This document shows, one piece after another, positions 1 through 7,845 of a stretch of DNA of 42,070 bases. Every line of letters begins with the position of its first letter. Position 1 is the stretch's first letter. This DNA comes from Jatrophihabitans sp. (GTDB lineage: Bacteria > Actinomycetota > Actinomycetes > Mycobacteriales > Jatrophihabitantaceae), in the NCBI GenBank assembly GCA_025924515.1, contig JAICIE010000015.1, positions 1-42,070 of the forward strand. Direction: 5' to 3'. The translations under genes and the position numbers were made by a program. The notes below the pieces were generated by a model. It saw only the letters and a program-made list of their open reading frames with translations. It searched no databases and was not told the origin of the DNA.

Positions 1-236
1 GCCGATCACATAAGAGGACCGATCACATCAGACGGGACCGCCAAATACACACACACACACATAAGAGGACCGACCACGAAAGGGACCAGCCAAAGGGACG
101 AGACAAAACGGACCAGACCAGGAAAGCGACCGACCCAGAAACAAGGAACTGACAGAAAAGGACGGACCAAAGAAGGGACCGACCAGAACAGACGACCGAC
201 CAGGGGCGGAGATCCGCTACCAAGGCCGACCGACTA
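1..236. repeat. T-depleted, GACC-rich low-complexity tract
   Basis: This tract runs from the window edge to the stop codon of the first SDR gene. On the plus strand only one T (position 150) occurs between 63 and 212. The short word GACC (GGTC on the other strand) recurs more than ten times, often doubled as GACCGACC. A 16-bp direct repeat, CACATAAGAGGACCGA, lies at 7-22 and 58-73. Composition is unlike the GC-rich coding DNA around it. A 66-codon open frame on the minus strand is a by-product of the repeats. The tract is downstream of the six-gene minus-strand operon; I see no clear terminator hairpin in it. Its full extent is unknown because it reaches the window edge. Confidence 0.75.
47..60. 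repeat. (AC)7 microsatellite
   Basis: Seven perfect AC dinucleotides followed by one more A. It sits directly before the second copy of the 16-bp direct repeat inside the T-depleted tract. Confidence 0.9.
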
Positions 237-1013
237 CTACAGCGGCGTCACGTACGCCCCGCTGATCCCGCCGTCGACGAGGAACGTCGACGCGGTGATG
301 AACGACGCATCATCGCTGGCGAGAAACGTGACGGCAGCGGCAATCTCCTCGGCCTCGGCGAAGCGACCCATCGGCACGTGCACCAGCCGGCGGGCCGCCC
401 GCTCGGGATCCTTGGCGAAAAGCTCACGAAGCAGCGGCGTGTTCACCGGGCCCGGGCACAGCGCGTTCACCCGGATCCCCTCCCGGGCGAACTGCACGCC
501 GAGTTCGCGGCTCATCGCGAGCACACCACCCTTGCTGGCGGTGTAGGAGATCTGCGACGTCGCCGAACCGAGGACGGCAACGAAAGACGCCGTGTTGATG
601 ATCGAGCCGCCGCCGGTGGTTCGCATGTGCCCGATGGCGTGCTTGCAGCACAGGTACACCGAGGTCAGATTGACCTCCTGCACCCGCCGCCAGGCGTCGA
701 TGCCGGTGTCAAGGATCGAGTCATCGTCGGCCGGCGAAATGCCCGCGTTGTTGAAAGCGATGTCCACCCGGCCGTACTGCTGCACGATGCCGTCGAACAT
801 GGCGCGCACGCCGTCCTCGTCCGTGACGTCGACCTGCACCGCCGTCCCCCCGATCTCGGCGGCCGCCTTCTCGGCGGCGTCGACATCGATGTCGGCGCAG
901 AAGACCGTCGCGCCCTCACCGGCGAACCGCCGGACCGTGGCCAGGCCGATTCCGCTGCCGGCCCCGGTCACCACGGCGACCTTTCCGGCAAGACGTCCGG
1001 TCGCTGCTGTCAT
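237..1013 (-). CDS. SDR family NAD-type oxidoreductase
   Basis: A classical short-chain dehydrogenase of 258 residues, the normal length. The cofactor motif TGAGSGIG is at residues 16-23, NNAG at 88-91, and the catalytic set is Ser143, Tyr157 and Lys161 (YTASK). An Asp at the end of the second strand (Asp41) favours NAD(H) over NADP(H). It is the last gene of the six-gene minus-strand operon. Its ATG overlaps the TGA of the aldehyde dehydrogenase gene by one base (TGATG), so the two are probably translationally coupled. In this context it most likely oxidises an alcohol or hydroxyacid intermediate of the amine pathway, but the substrate cannot be read from the sequence. The family call is firm; the role is inference. 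Confidence 0.93.
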   Translation of the reverse strand: MTAATGRLAGKVAVVTGAGSGIGLATVRRFAGEGATVFCADIDVDAAEKAAAEIGGTAVQVDVTDEDGVRAMFDGIVQQYGRVDIAFNNAGISPADDDSILDTGIDAWRRVQEVNLTSVYLCCKHAIGHMRTTGGGSIINTASFVAVLGSATSQISYTASKGGVLAMSRELGVQFAREGIRVNALCPGPVNTPLLRELFAKDPERAARRLVHVPMGRFAEAEEIAAAVTFLASDDASFITASTFLVDGGISGAYVTPL

Positions 1014-2383
1014 CAGGACTCCTTACCAGTAGGGACGGTCGAGATGAAGACGTTCTTCGTCTCGGTGAAGGCGAGCGCAGCGTCGGGTCCTAGCTCGCGC
1101 CCGAGCCCGGACATTTTGAACCCGCCGAACGGTGTCCAGTACCGGACCGACGAGTTCGAGTTGACCGACAGGTTTCCTGCCTCTATCCCCCGGCTGACGC
1201 GGATGGCGCGGCCGACGTCGCGGGTCCAGATCGACCCGGACAGCCCGAAATCGCTGTCGTTCGCGATGCGGATCGCGTCATGCTCGTCGTCGAACGGCAC
1301 CACCGCCACAACCGGACCGAAGATTTCCTCGCGGAGCAGTGGGTCGGCCGGGTCGGACGGGGTGACGATCGTCGGCGGGTACCAGAAGCCGGCGCCGTCG
1401 GGCGCGGACCCGCGGAATGCGACCGGCGCGTCCTCGGACACATAGGAGCGCACGCGTTCGCGGTGCTGCGCGCTGATGAGCGGACCCATCTCGGTCTTCT
1501 CGTCGGTGGGATCACCGACGACGACGGCGGCCACGGCCGAGCGCAACAACTCGAGGAACCGGTCGTAGACCGCGCGTTCGACGAGGATCCGTGACCGGGC
1601 GCAACAGTCCTGCCCGGCGTTGTCGAAGACCCCGTACGGCGCAGCGCACGCGGCGGCCTCCAGATCGGCGTCGGCGAAGACCACGTTGGCGCTCTTGCCC
1701 CCGAGTTCGAGGGTGACCGGCTTGACCCGCGCGGCACATCCGGCCATCACCGAACGCCCCACCTCGGTCGACCCCGTAAATACGATCTTCGCCACGTCGG
1801 GGTGTTCGACCAGGCGCTGGCCGACCACGCTTCCCTTGCCGGGGACCACCTGGAACAGATCCTCGGGCAGCCCGGCCTCGAGCGCCAACTCGGCCAGCCG
1901 CAGCGCGGTCAGCGGCGTCAGCTCGGCCGGCTTCAGCACGACCGCGTTGCCGGCGGCGAGCGCCGGACCGAACGCCCACGAGGCAATGGGCATCGGGAAG
2001 TTCCACGGCACGATGGCGCCGACCACTCCCAGCGGCTCGTGGAACGTGACATCGAGCCCGTCGGCAACCGGGATCTGCTGGCCGATCAGCCGTTCCGGCG
2101 CGCCGGAGTAATAGGCGAGGACGTCACGGACGTTGCCCGCCTCCCACCGCGCGTTGCCGATCGGGTGCCCGGAGTTGCGGACCTCGAGCGTCGCGAGTTC
2201 CTCGTTCGCCGCGTCGACGACGTCCGCGAACCGGCGCAGCAACCGCGCCCGGTCGCCCGGAGACAGGGCCTGCCACCGCGGGGCTGCGCGCCGGGCGCGG
2301 GACACAGCCGCGTCGACCGCCTCGGCGTCGAGCGGCTCGACCTCGGCGACGAGCTCCTCGGTGGCGGGGTTGATCACCTTCAT
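1013..2383 (-). CDS. NAD(P)-dependent aldehyde dehydrogenase
   Basis: Aldehyde dehydrogenase superfamily enzyme of 456 residues, slightly short for the family because the N-terminus is compact. Visible motifs are PWNFP (126-130), VFTGSTEVG (201-209), LELGGK with the general-base Glu226, and GQDCCARSR with catalytic Cys260. The ATG at 2383 is chosen because the homologous region starts there (MKVINPATEE) and it lies 4 bp after the stop of the glutamine-synthetase-like gene; the open frame continues upstream without family similarity. By analogy with PuuC in putrescine breakdown it would oxidise the gamma-glutamyl aldehyde, or a free aminoaldehyde, to the acid. It is coupled to the downstream SDR gene. 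Confidence 0.95.
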   Translation of the reverse strand: MKVINPATEELVAEVEPLDAEAVDAAVSRARRAAPRWQALSPGDRARLLRRFADVVDAANEELATLEVRNSGHPIGNARWEAGNVRDVLAYYSGAPERLIGQQIPVADGLDVTFHEPLGVVGAIVPWNFPMPIASWAFGPALAAGNAVVLKPAELTPLTALRLAELALEAGLPEDLFQVVPGKGSVVGQRLVEHPDVAKIVFTGSTEVGRSVMAGCAARVKPVTLELGGKSANVVFADADLEAAACAAPYGVFDNAGQDCCARSRILVERAVYDRFLELLRSAVAAVVVGDPTDEKTEMGPLISAQHRERVRSYVSEDAPVAFRGSAPDGAGFWYPPTIVTPSDPADPLLREEIFGPVVAVVPFDDEHDAIRIANDSDFGLSGSIWTRDVGRAIRVSRGIEAGNLSVNSNSSVRYWTPFGGFKMSGLGRELGPDAALAFTETKNVFISTVPTGKES

Positions 2384-2387
2384 CGCG

Positions 2388-3743
2388 TCACATCCGTTCG
2401 AAGCACCGGACTCGCTCCCAGTCGGTGACCGCGGCGTCGAAGGAGGCGAGCTCGACGCGCGCGGCGTTGGTGTAGTGGTCGACGACGTCCTTGCCGAACG
2501 CTGCCCGGGCGAGCTCGCTGGCCTCGAACAGGTCGGCGGCCTCGCGCAGGGTGGTCGGTACGTGCGCCAGGTCTGCGGCGTAGGCGTTGCCGGTGACGGG
2601 CTCCGGCAGCGGCAGCTCCTCCTCGACACCCCACAGCCCCGCCGCGATCATCCCGGCGACCGCCAGATAAGGGTTGACGTCTCCGCCCGGAAGCCGGTTC
2701 TCGAAGCGAAGGCCCGATCCCGCGCCGACGACCCGGAGTGCACAGGTCCGGTTGTCCGGACCCCACGCCACGGCGGTGGGCGCGAACGTCCCCGGCTGGT
2801 ATCGCTTGTAGCTGTTGACGTTGGGCGCGAACAGGTAGGCCAGCTCGCGCAGGGCCGCGAGCTGACCGGCGAGGAAGTGCTCGAACAGCTCCGACGTCCC
2901 GCCGGCACGGTCTCCTGCGAACACCGGCGTCCCGTCCTCATCGCGCAGGGACAGGTGCACGTGGCAGGAATTCCCCTCGCGGGCGTCGAACTTGGCCATG
3001 AAGGTGAGGGCGCAGCCGTGCGCCGCTGCGATCTCCTTCGCGCCCGTCTTGTAGATCGAGTGGTTGTCGCAGGTCGTCAGCGCGTCGGCGTAGCGGAACG
3101 CGATCTCGTGTTGGCCGAGATTGCACTCCCCCTTCGCGGACTCGACGTACATCCCGGCGTCCCGCATGCCCAGCCGGATGTCCCGCAGCACCGGCTCCAC
3201 CTTGCTGGTGCCGAGAATCGAGTAGTCGACGTTGTAGAGGTTCGCCGGGCGCAGCTCGCTGTAGTTCTTGCTCCAGGCGCTTTCGAAGGACTCGGCGAAC
3301 AGCATGAACTCCAGCTCGGTGCCGACGTAGGCCGTCCAACCCCGCTCGGCCAGCCGCTCGAGCTGTCGCCGCAGCACCTGGCGGGGTGAGGCTACGACCG
3401 GCGTGCCGTCGAGCCACTCGAGGTCCGCGAGCAGCATCGCGGTTCCCGGTTGCCACGGGATCCTGCGCAACGTCGCCAGGTCGGGAACGAGGACGAAGTC
3501 GCCGTACCCCCGCTCCCAGGACGACATCGCATAACCGCCGACCGTGTTCATCTCCACGTCGACGGCGAGGAGGTAGTTGCACCCCTCGGTGCCGTGGTCG
3601 ACGACCTCCTCGAGGAAGTACCGGGCGTCGAGCCGCTTGCCCTGTAGTCGTCCCTGCATGTCGGTGAGCGCCAACACGACGGTGTCGATCTCGTCGCGGC
3701 TGACCATCTCGCGTAGCTCTTCGACCGTCAACGACGGCGGCAT
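2388..3743 (-). CDS. Glutamine-synthetase-like gamma-glutamyl-amine ligase
   Basis: GlnA-superfamily ATP-dependent ligase of 451 residues. Recognisable catalytic elements are the metal-binding Glu pair in GTELEF (141-146), the segment with GE and GQHE (205-213), the His of CHVHLS (260-265), NSYKRYQPG (310-318), the Arg-containing NRTCALR (331-337) and FENRLPGGDVNPYLA (347-361). The neighbouring gamma-glutamyl hydrolase, aldehyde dehydrogenase and permease point to ligation of glutamate to an amine (PuuA, GlnA3 or GlnA4 type) rather than ammonia assimilation. The ATG start has a strong AGGAGGTG ribosome site 7 bp upstream. GlnA4 of Streptomyces is a known gamma-glutamylethanolamide synthetase; assignment to that branch is inference. 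Confidence 0.92.
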   Translation of the reverse strand: MPPSLTVEELREMVSRDEIDTVVLALTDMQGRLQGKRLDARYFLEEVVDHGTEGCNYLLAVDVEMNTVGGYAMSSWERGYGDFVLVPDLATLRRIPWQPGTAMLLADLEWLDGTPVVASPRQVLRRQLERLAERGWTAYVGTELEFMLFAESFESAWSKNYSELRPANLYNVDYSILGTSKVEPVLRDIRLGMRDAGMYVESAKGECNLGQHEIAFRYADALTTCDNHSIYKTGAKEIAAAHGCALTFMAKFDAREGNSCHVHLSLRDEDGTPVFAGDRAGGTSELFEHFLAGQLAALRELAYLFAPNVNSYKRYQPGTFAPTAVAWGPDNRTCALRVVGAGSGLRFENRLPGGDVNPYLAVAGMIAAGLWGVEEELPLPEPVTGNAYAADLAHVPTTLREAADLFEASELARAAFGKDVVDHYTNAARVELASFDAAVTDWERVRCFERM

Positions 3744-3750
3744 CCGCGGT

Positions 3751-3758
3751 CACCTCCT
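3751..3758 (-). promoter_or_regulatory. Strong ribosome binding site
   Basis: AGGAGGTG on the minus strand, 7 bp before the ATG of the glutamine-synthetase-like gene. It lies in the 47-bp gap after the regulator gene and fixes this start. It is the strongest SD seen in the operon, suggesting high expression of the ligase relative to the regulator. Confidence 0.8.
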
Positions 3759-3790
3759 CTTAAAGGCCTGCTCAACCTACCTTCAAACCG

Positions 3791-4528
3791 TCACTTGAGG
3801 AAGCCGCGCAGCAGCGCGGCGGTCCCGTCGACGTGGTCCTCCATCTCGCCGCGCGCACGCTCGCTGTCACCAGCGAGGATGCTCTGCACGATGGCGGCGT
3901 GCTGCGCATCCGAGTGCGCGATGTTGGTCCGCAGCACCGGAATGGCGCGCAGCAACTCGTCCATCCGCAACTGCACGTCGCCCACCAGCGCTGTCACCGA
4001 AGGGCTCCCGCCCACCGCGGCGATCGCCATGTGCAGCCGCGAGTCGGCCAACCGGCGGCGCTTTGGCGGCGCTTCGGTGGCGTCCTCGAGATAGCGGCGC
4101 AGGCTCGACCGGTCGCCCGCGGTGAGCGTGCGGCGTGCGGCGAGGGCGGCGGCGCCCGGCTCGACGACACGGCGGAGGTCGAGTGTGTCTTCCAGCGTCT
4201 CGCGCAACGCCGCCTGACCCGAGGCCGTGCGTCGCGGCGAGCGCACGCGCGGGCCGACGACGAAGGTCCCGCCGCCGCGCCCGCGCCTGGACTCGGCGAG
4301 CCCGGCCTCGCGCAACGCCCGGATGGCCTCCCGAAGCGTCTCGCGGCTGACGCCCAGCGTGTCGGCGAGTTCGCGTTCCGGCGGCAGTCGCGACCCGTCG
4401 ACCAGCACACCGAGCCGGATGCTCTGGGCGAGCCGCTCGACCGTCACCTCGAACGCGTTGCGGACCGGGACGGGCGAGAAGACGGCGCGGCGCCAGAGCG
4501 CCTCGACATTGCCGGACGGCGCCGTCAC
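3791..4528 (-). CDS. GntR/FadR-family transcriptional regulator
   Basis: A regulator of 245 residues. An N-terminal winged helix-turn-helix spans about residues 22-93, with the signature PPERELADTLGVSRETLREA, followed by a wing GRGGGTFV. The helical FCD ligand-binding domain follows from about 115 to 240. The GTG at 4528 overlaps the TGA of the upstream amidotransferase gene by 4 bp (GTGA), so it is chosen over upstream in-frame codons that overlap that gene. FCD regulators usually bind small carboxylates or amine-derived intermediates and repress their own catabolic operon. Here it is encoded inside the operon between hydrolase and ligase, so autoregulation at the 7704-7845 promoter region is likely but not shown. 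Confidence 0.93.
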   Translation of the reverse strand: MTAPSGNVEALWRRAVFSPVPVRNAFEVTVERLAQSIRLGVLVDGSRLPPERELADTLGVSRETLREAIRALREAGLAESRRGRGGGTFVVGPRVRSPRRTASGQAALRETLEDTLDLRRVVEPGAAALAARRTLTAGDRSSLRRYLEDATEAPPKRRRLADSRLHMAIAAVGGSPSVTALVGDVQLRMDELLRAIPVLRTNIAHSDAQHAAIVQSILAGDSERARGEMEDHVDGTAALLRGFLK

Positions 4529-5244
4529 GGTGCGTCCCGGCTCGCGCAGGCGGCCAGGAACCCGGCGAACAACCGAGCGCCGTCGTGCACCTCGGGATGC
4601 CACTGCACCCCGACGGCCCATCCGTCCTCCAGCTCCACCGCCTCGACGATCCCGTCGTCGGTCCAGCCGGTCGCGCTGAGCCCGGACCCGAGGTCGGCGA
4701 CGGCCTGATGGTGATAGGTGGCCACCGTGGCCGACGATCCCAGCAACGCGCCGATCCGGCTGCTGGGCTCGAGCCGAACGTCGTGGCGGCCGTGCACCCC
4801 CGGGGTCGGGCAGTGCTGCTCCGAACCGACGACGTCCGGCAGATGCTGCACCAACGTGCCGCCGAGGGCCACGTTCAGCACCTGCATGCCCCGGCAGATC
4901 GCGAGAACGGGCAACCGCTTGGCCAGCGCGCTCCGTACCAGCAGAAGCTCCCACGCGTCGCGGTCCCCGCGGGGCGCACCGGTGTGCGGGTCGGCCGGCG
5001 CGCCGTAGCGGGCCGGATCCACGTCGGCCCCGCCGGTCACTACCAGACCGGCGAGCGCGTCGGTGATCCGGGCGGCCGCCGCGTCGTCGATCCGCGCCGG
5101 CGGCAGCAGCACGGGAATGCCGCCCGCCTCGGCGACCTCGGCGCTGTACGTCACCGGCAGCAGGTCGGCGGGCTGCCGCCACACGCCCCACGCCGCCGGC
5201 TCCCGATATGTCGTCAGCCCGATCAGGGCCGGGGCCGGACTCAC
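4525..5244 (-). CDS. Class I amidotransferase, gamma-glutamyl-amine hydrolase type
   Basis: Peptidase C26 family protein of 239 residues, like gamma-glutamyl-gamma-aminobutyrate hydrolase (PuuD). The nucleophile is Cys117 in LAICRGMQ, and the charge relay His216 and Glu218 are in WHPE. The oxyanion-side motif VTGGADVDP is at 69-77. In the Puu scheme this enzyme releases glutamate from the gamma-glutamylated end product, recycling the carrier used by the glutamine-synthetase-like ligase. The GTG start overlaps the stop of the FAD oxidoreductase gene by 4 bp, and its own stop overlaps the GTG of the regulator by 4 bp, so three consecutive genes are translationally coupled. Confidence in family is high; the substrate is inferred. 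Confidence 0.92.
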   Translation of the reverse strand: MSPAPALIGLTTYREPAAWGVWRQPADLLPVTYSAEVAEAGGIPVLLPPARIDDAAAARITDALAGLVVTGGADVDPARYGAPADPHTGAPRGDRDAWELLLVRSALAKRLPVLAICRGMQVLNVALGGTLVQHLPDVVGSEQHCPTPGVHGRHDVRLEPSSRIGALLGSSATVATYHHQAVADLGSGLSATGWTDDGIVEAVELEDGWAVGVQWHPEVHDGARLFAGFLAACASRDAP

Positions 5245-7703
5245 GAGTCCGCCCGGATCCGCGCACCGGACGGGTCGAACAGCGGTTCAGCGGCCACCGT
5301 CCCGGGCGTCCAGGTTCCGAAGAGGTCGAGCTCGACCGGGGTGCCGGGACCGGCGTCGACGGGCAGATAGGCGTAGGCGACCGACGCGTCCAGGCTGTAT
5401 GCCGATCCGGCGGATGTGACCCGGCCGCGCACCGCGCCCTCGATGCGCACCGGCTCGCTGCCGAGCGCCACGGCCCGCGGGTCGGCCACGACGATCGGAC
5501 GCAGCCGGCGGCGGGGTGGGCGCTCGCCCGCTGCGAGCAGCGCGTCGCGCCCGCAGAAGCCGCCCTCCTTGTCCGGTTTGACGCAGAAGGCCAGCCCGGC
5601 CTCGTACGGGTCCGTCTCCGCGGTGAGGTCGCTGCTCCAGGCCCGGTAACCCTTTTCCAGCCGCATGCTCTCGATGGCGCGGTATCCGCCAAGGACGAGG
5701 CCGAGCGGCCGCCCGTGCTCGCTCAGCGCGGACCACAGGGCCGCCCCGTACTCGCAGGACGCGTAGAGCTCCCAGCCGAGCTCGCCGACGAAGGTGACCC
5801 GCTGCGCGCGTACCGGAACGTCGGCAACCGTCAACTCCTGCGCCGTCATGAAGGGGAACGCGGCGTTGTCGAGCTCCTCCGGTGTGAGGCCGGTGAGGAT
5901 GCGGCGCGCCTGCGGGCCCCACAGCGCGAAGCAGACCGACGCTCCGGTCACGTCCTCGAGGCTCACCGCGGAACGGCGGCGCCGAGCCTGCCGGCGCAGC
6001 CAGGACAGGTCGTGACCGCCGAACGCCGTGCCCGTGACGATCAGGAACTCGTCCTGTCCGAGGCGGGTGACGGTGAAGTCGCACTCGATGCCGCCCCGGT
6101 CGTTGAGCGCCTGGGTGTAGGTCACATCGCCGATGCGCCGGGCGACGCGGTTGTCGCAGACCCAGTCGAGGAATTCTGCGGCGTCGGGGCCGCTGACCTG
6201 GAGCTTCGCGAAGGAGGACTCGTCGAACAGTCCGGCCGCACTTCGTGTGCCGAGATGCTCGGCGGCGATCGCCGACGACCAATCCCGGCCTGCCCATCCG
6301 CTCGGACGCAGGTGCTCGAGATCGGCCGACTCGTTGGGCCGGTAGTAGTCGACCCGCTCCCACCCGGCTTTCTCAGTGAATACGGCGCCGGCTGCCACAT
6401 GTGCCGGATAGGCGGGCGACATCCGCAGCGGCCGCCCGGCCGAGCGCTGCCGGTTCGGATAGGCGATGTCGTAGTAGGTGCGGTAGGTCTCCAGGGTCCG
6501 CGCCAGCGTGTAGGACGGCGAGCGGTAATGCTTGCCGAATCGGCTCACGTCCATGTGCCAGACGTCGAGGCCAGGGTCGCCGTGCAGAACCCACGCGGCC
6601 ATGACCTGGCCGATCCCGCCGGCGCCGGCGATGCCGTGCGCGCAGAATCCCGCCGCGACGAAGAATCCGGCAACGTCGGTCTCGCCGAGGCAGAACTCGT
6701 TGTCCGGAGTGAACGCCTCCGGCCCGTTGATGACCTGACGGATGCCGAGCTCGCCCATGCGGGGCACGCGCACCGCAGCGTTGGCTGCGATCTCCTCCAT
6801 GCGCGCCCAGTTCTCCGGGAGCAACCGGCCGTTGAAGTCGTGGGGCACCGCATCGAAGCGCGTCGGCGTGGCCGTCCACGGCTCCGGCGTGCGCTCGTAA
6901 CCGCCCATGACCAGCCCGTCGACCTCTTGCCGGAAATAGACCAACAGGTCAGGATCCCGAAGAGTCGGCAGCGTCGTTCCCCGTGACAGGCACGGTTCGG
7001 TGATGACGTACTGGTGCGACATCGGAACGACCGGCACCCGCACACCGGCCATCCGGCCGATCTCCGCGGCGTACATCCCGCCGCAATCGATGACCACCTC
7101 GCAGTCGATGTCGCCGCGATCGGTGCGCACTGAACGGACCCGGCCCTGCGCCACGTCAATGCCGAGGACGCGGGTGTGTTGTTCGATCTGCACGCCGGCC
7201 GCGCGCGCCTCCCTCGCCAGCGCGTAGCACAGCTGCGCGGGGTCGAGATATCCGTCCGAGGGCAGGAACGCTGCGCCGACGACCCCATCGAGGTCGAGCG
7301 CGGGAAACAGATCCTTGGCCTCAGCGGGAGAAATCTCTTCGAGCGGCAGGTCGTAGGTGCGCGCCCAGCTGATCTGCCTGCGGATCTCCTCCAAGCGTTC
7401 GCGGCTGGACGCCAGTTTGATGCTCCCGCACTCGACCCAGCCGAGCCCGTGCTCGGACTGCTGAAGCTTGCGATACAGCTCCACCGAGTACATGTTCATG
7501 CGGGTCAGGGTGGGATCCGCGCGCAGCTGGCCCACGAGACCGGCCGAGTGGAAGGTCGAGCCGCTGGTCAGTTCCGACCGTTCCACCAGGAGGACATCGG
7601 TCTCGCCGGCCCGGGCAAGGTGGAAGGCGACACTTGCGCCGCCGACACCGCCGCCGACGATGACCACCCGTGCCGCCGACGGCAACTGTCTGTCACCAAG
7701 CAC
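5241..7703 (-). CDS. FAD-dependent dimethylglycine/sarcosine dehydrogenase-like enzyme with GcvT domain
   Basis: A two-part enzyme of 820 residues, the usual length of the DMGDH/SARDH family. The N-terminal half is a DAO-type FAD domain with VVIVGGGVGGASVA (residues 13-26) and GSTFHSAG, including a His in the region where the family attaches FAD covalently. An FAO_M-type linker leads into a C-terminal aminomethyltransferase (GcvT) half from about residue 430, with the folate-fold signature LNDRGGIECDFTVTRL. Known members oxidise N-methyl amines and pass the one-carbon unit to tetrahydrofolate. The GTG at 7703 follows GGGGGAGGA at a normal distance and gives the expected N-terminus; open frame further upstream runs into the promoter region. 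It is the first gene of the operon. Confidence 0.9.
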   Translation of the reverse strand: MLGDRQLPSAARVVIVGGGVGGASVAFHLARAGETDVLLVERSELTSGSTFHSAGLVGQLRADPTLTRMNMYSVELYRKLQQSEHGLGWVECGSIKLASSRERLEEIRRQISWARTYDLPLEEISPAEAKDLFPALDLDGVVGAAFLPSDGYLDPAQLCYALAREARAAGVQIEQHTRVLGIDVAQGRVRSVRTDRGDIDCEVVIDCGGMYAAEIGRMAGVRVPVVPMSHQYVITEPCLSRGTTLPTLRDPDLLVYFRQEVDGLVMGGYERTPEPWTATPTRFDAVPHDFNGRLLPENWARMEEIAANAAVRVPRMGELGIRQVINGPEAFTPDNEFCLGETDVAGFFVAAGFCAHGIAGAGGIGQVMAAWVLHGDPGLDVWHMDVSRFGKHYRSPSYTLARTLETYRTYYDIAYPNRQRSAGRPLRMSPAYPAHVAAGAVFTEKAGWERVDYYRPNESADLEHLRPSGWAGRDWSSAIAAEHLGTRSAAGLFDESSFAKLQVSGPDAAEFLDWVCDNRVARRIGDVTYTQALNDRGGIECDFTVTRLGQDEFLIVTGTAFGGHDLSWLRRQARRRRSAVSLEDVTGASVCFALWGPQARRILTGLTPEELDNAAFPFMTAQELTVADVPVRAQRVTFVGELGWELYASCEYGAALWSALSEHGRPLGLVLGGYRAIESMRLEKGYRAWSSDLTAETDPYEAGLAFCVKPDKEGGFCGRDALLAAGERPPRRRLRPIVVADPRAVALGSEPVRIEGAVRGRVTSAGSAYSLDASVAYAYLPVDAGPGTPVELDLFGTWTPGTVAAEPLFDPSGARIRADS

Positions 7704-7845
7704 GGCTGCATCCTCCCCCGCGCCTCGAGCTCCGACAAGGTTGACCGATCGTGCACCTGACGATGCCGCAAAGGTATGCCCTCTAGACCTCTGGGAGCAG
7801 GCGGGCCTACCATCCGTCCACGATCGCTCACGCGAGAGGAGGACG
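7704..7845. promoter_or_regulatory. Divergent promoter region of the amine catabolic locus
   Basis: The only gap large enough to hold promoters for both arms of the locus. It contains an inverted repeat ATCGT-N7-ACGAT at 7748-7764, a possible -35 hexamer TTGACC (plus strand, 7741-7746) and GAGAGGAGGA before the GTG of the phosphotransferase gene. The inverted repeat is a candidate site for the FadR-type regulator encoded in the operon, although it does not match the classical TGGT/ACCA FadR box. No convincing -10 is seen. Confidence 0.5.

Noticed and set aside
47-60. Possible CRISPR or satellite array at the left edge
   Set aside because: Only an (AC)7 run and one pair of 16-bp repeats without regular spacers.
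23-223. A 66-codon minus-strand open frame with repeated Trp-Ser-Val-Leu runs
   Set aside because: It arises from the GGTC word repeats of the T-depleted tract; no ribosome site, no family and extreme composition.
5208-6986. A 592-codon plus-strand open frame
   Set aside because: Antisense to the GcvT-fused FAD enzyme; its Arg/Gly/Ala-rich translation has no recognisable domain.
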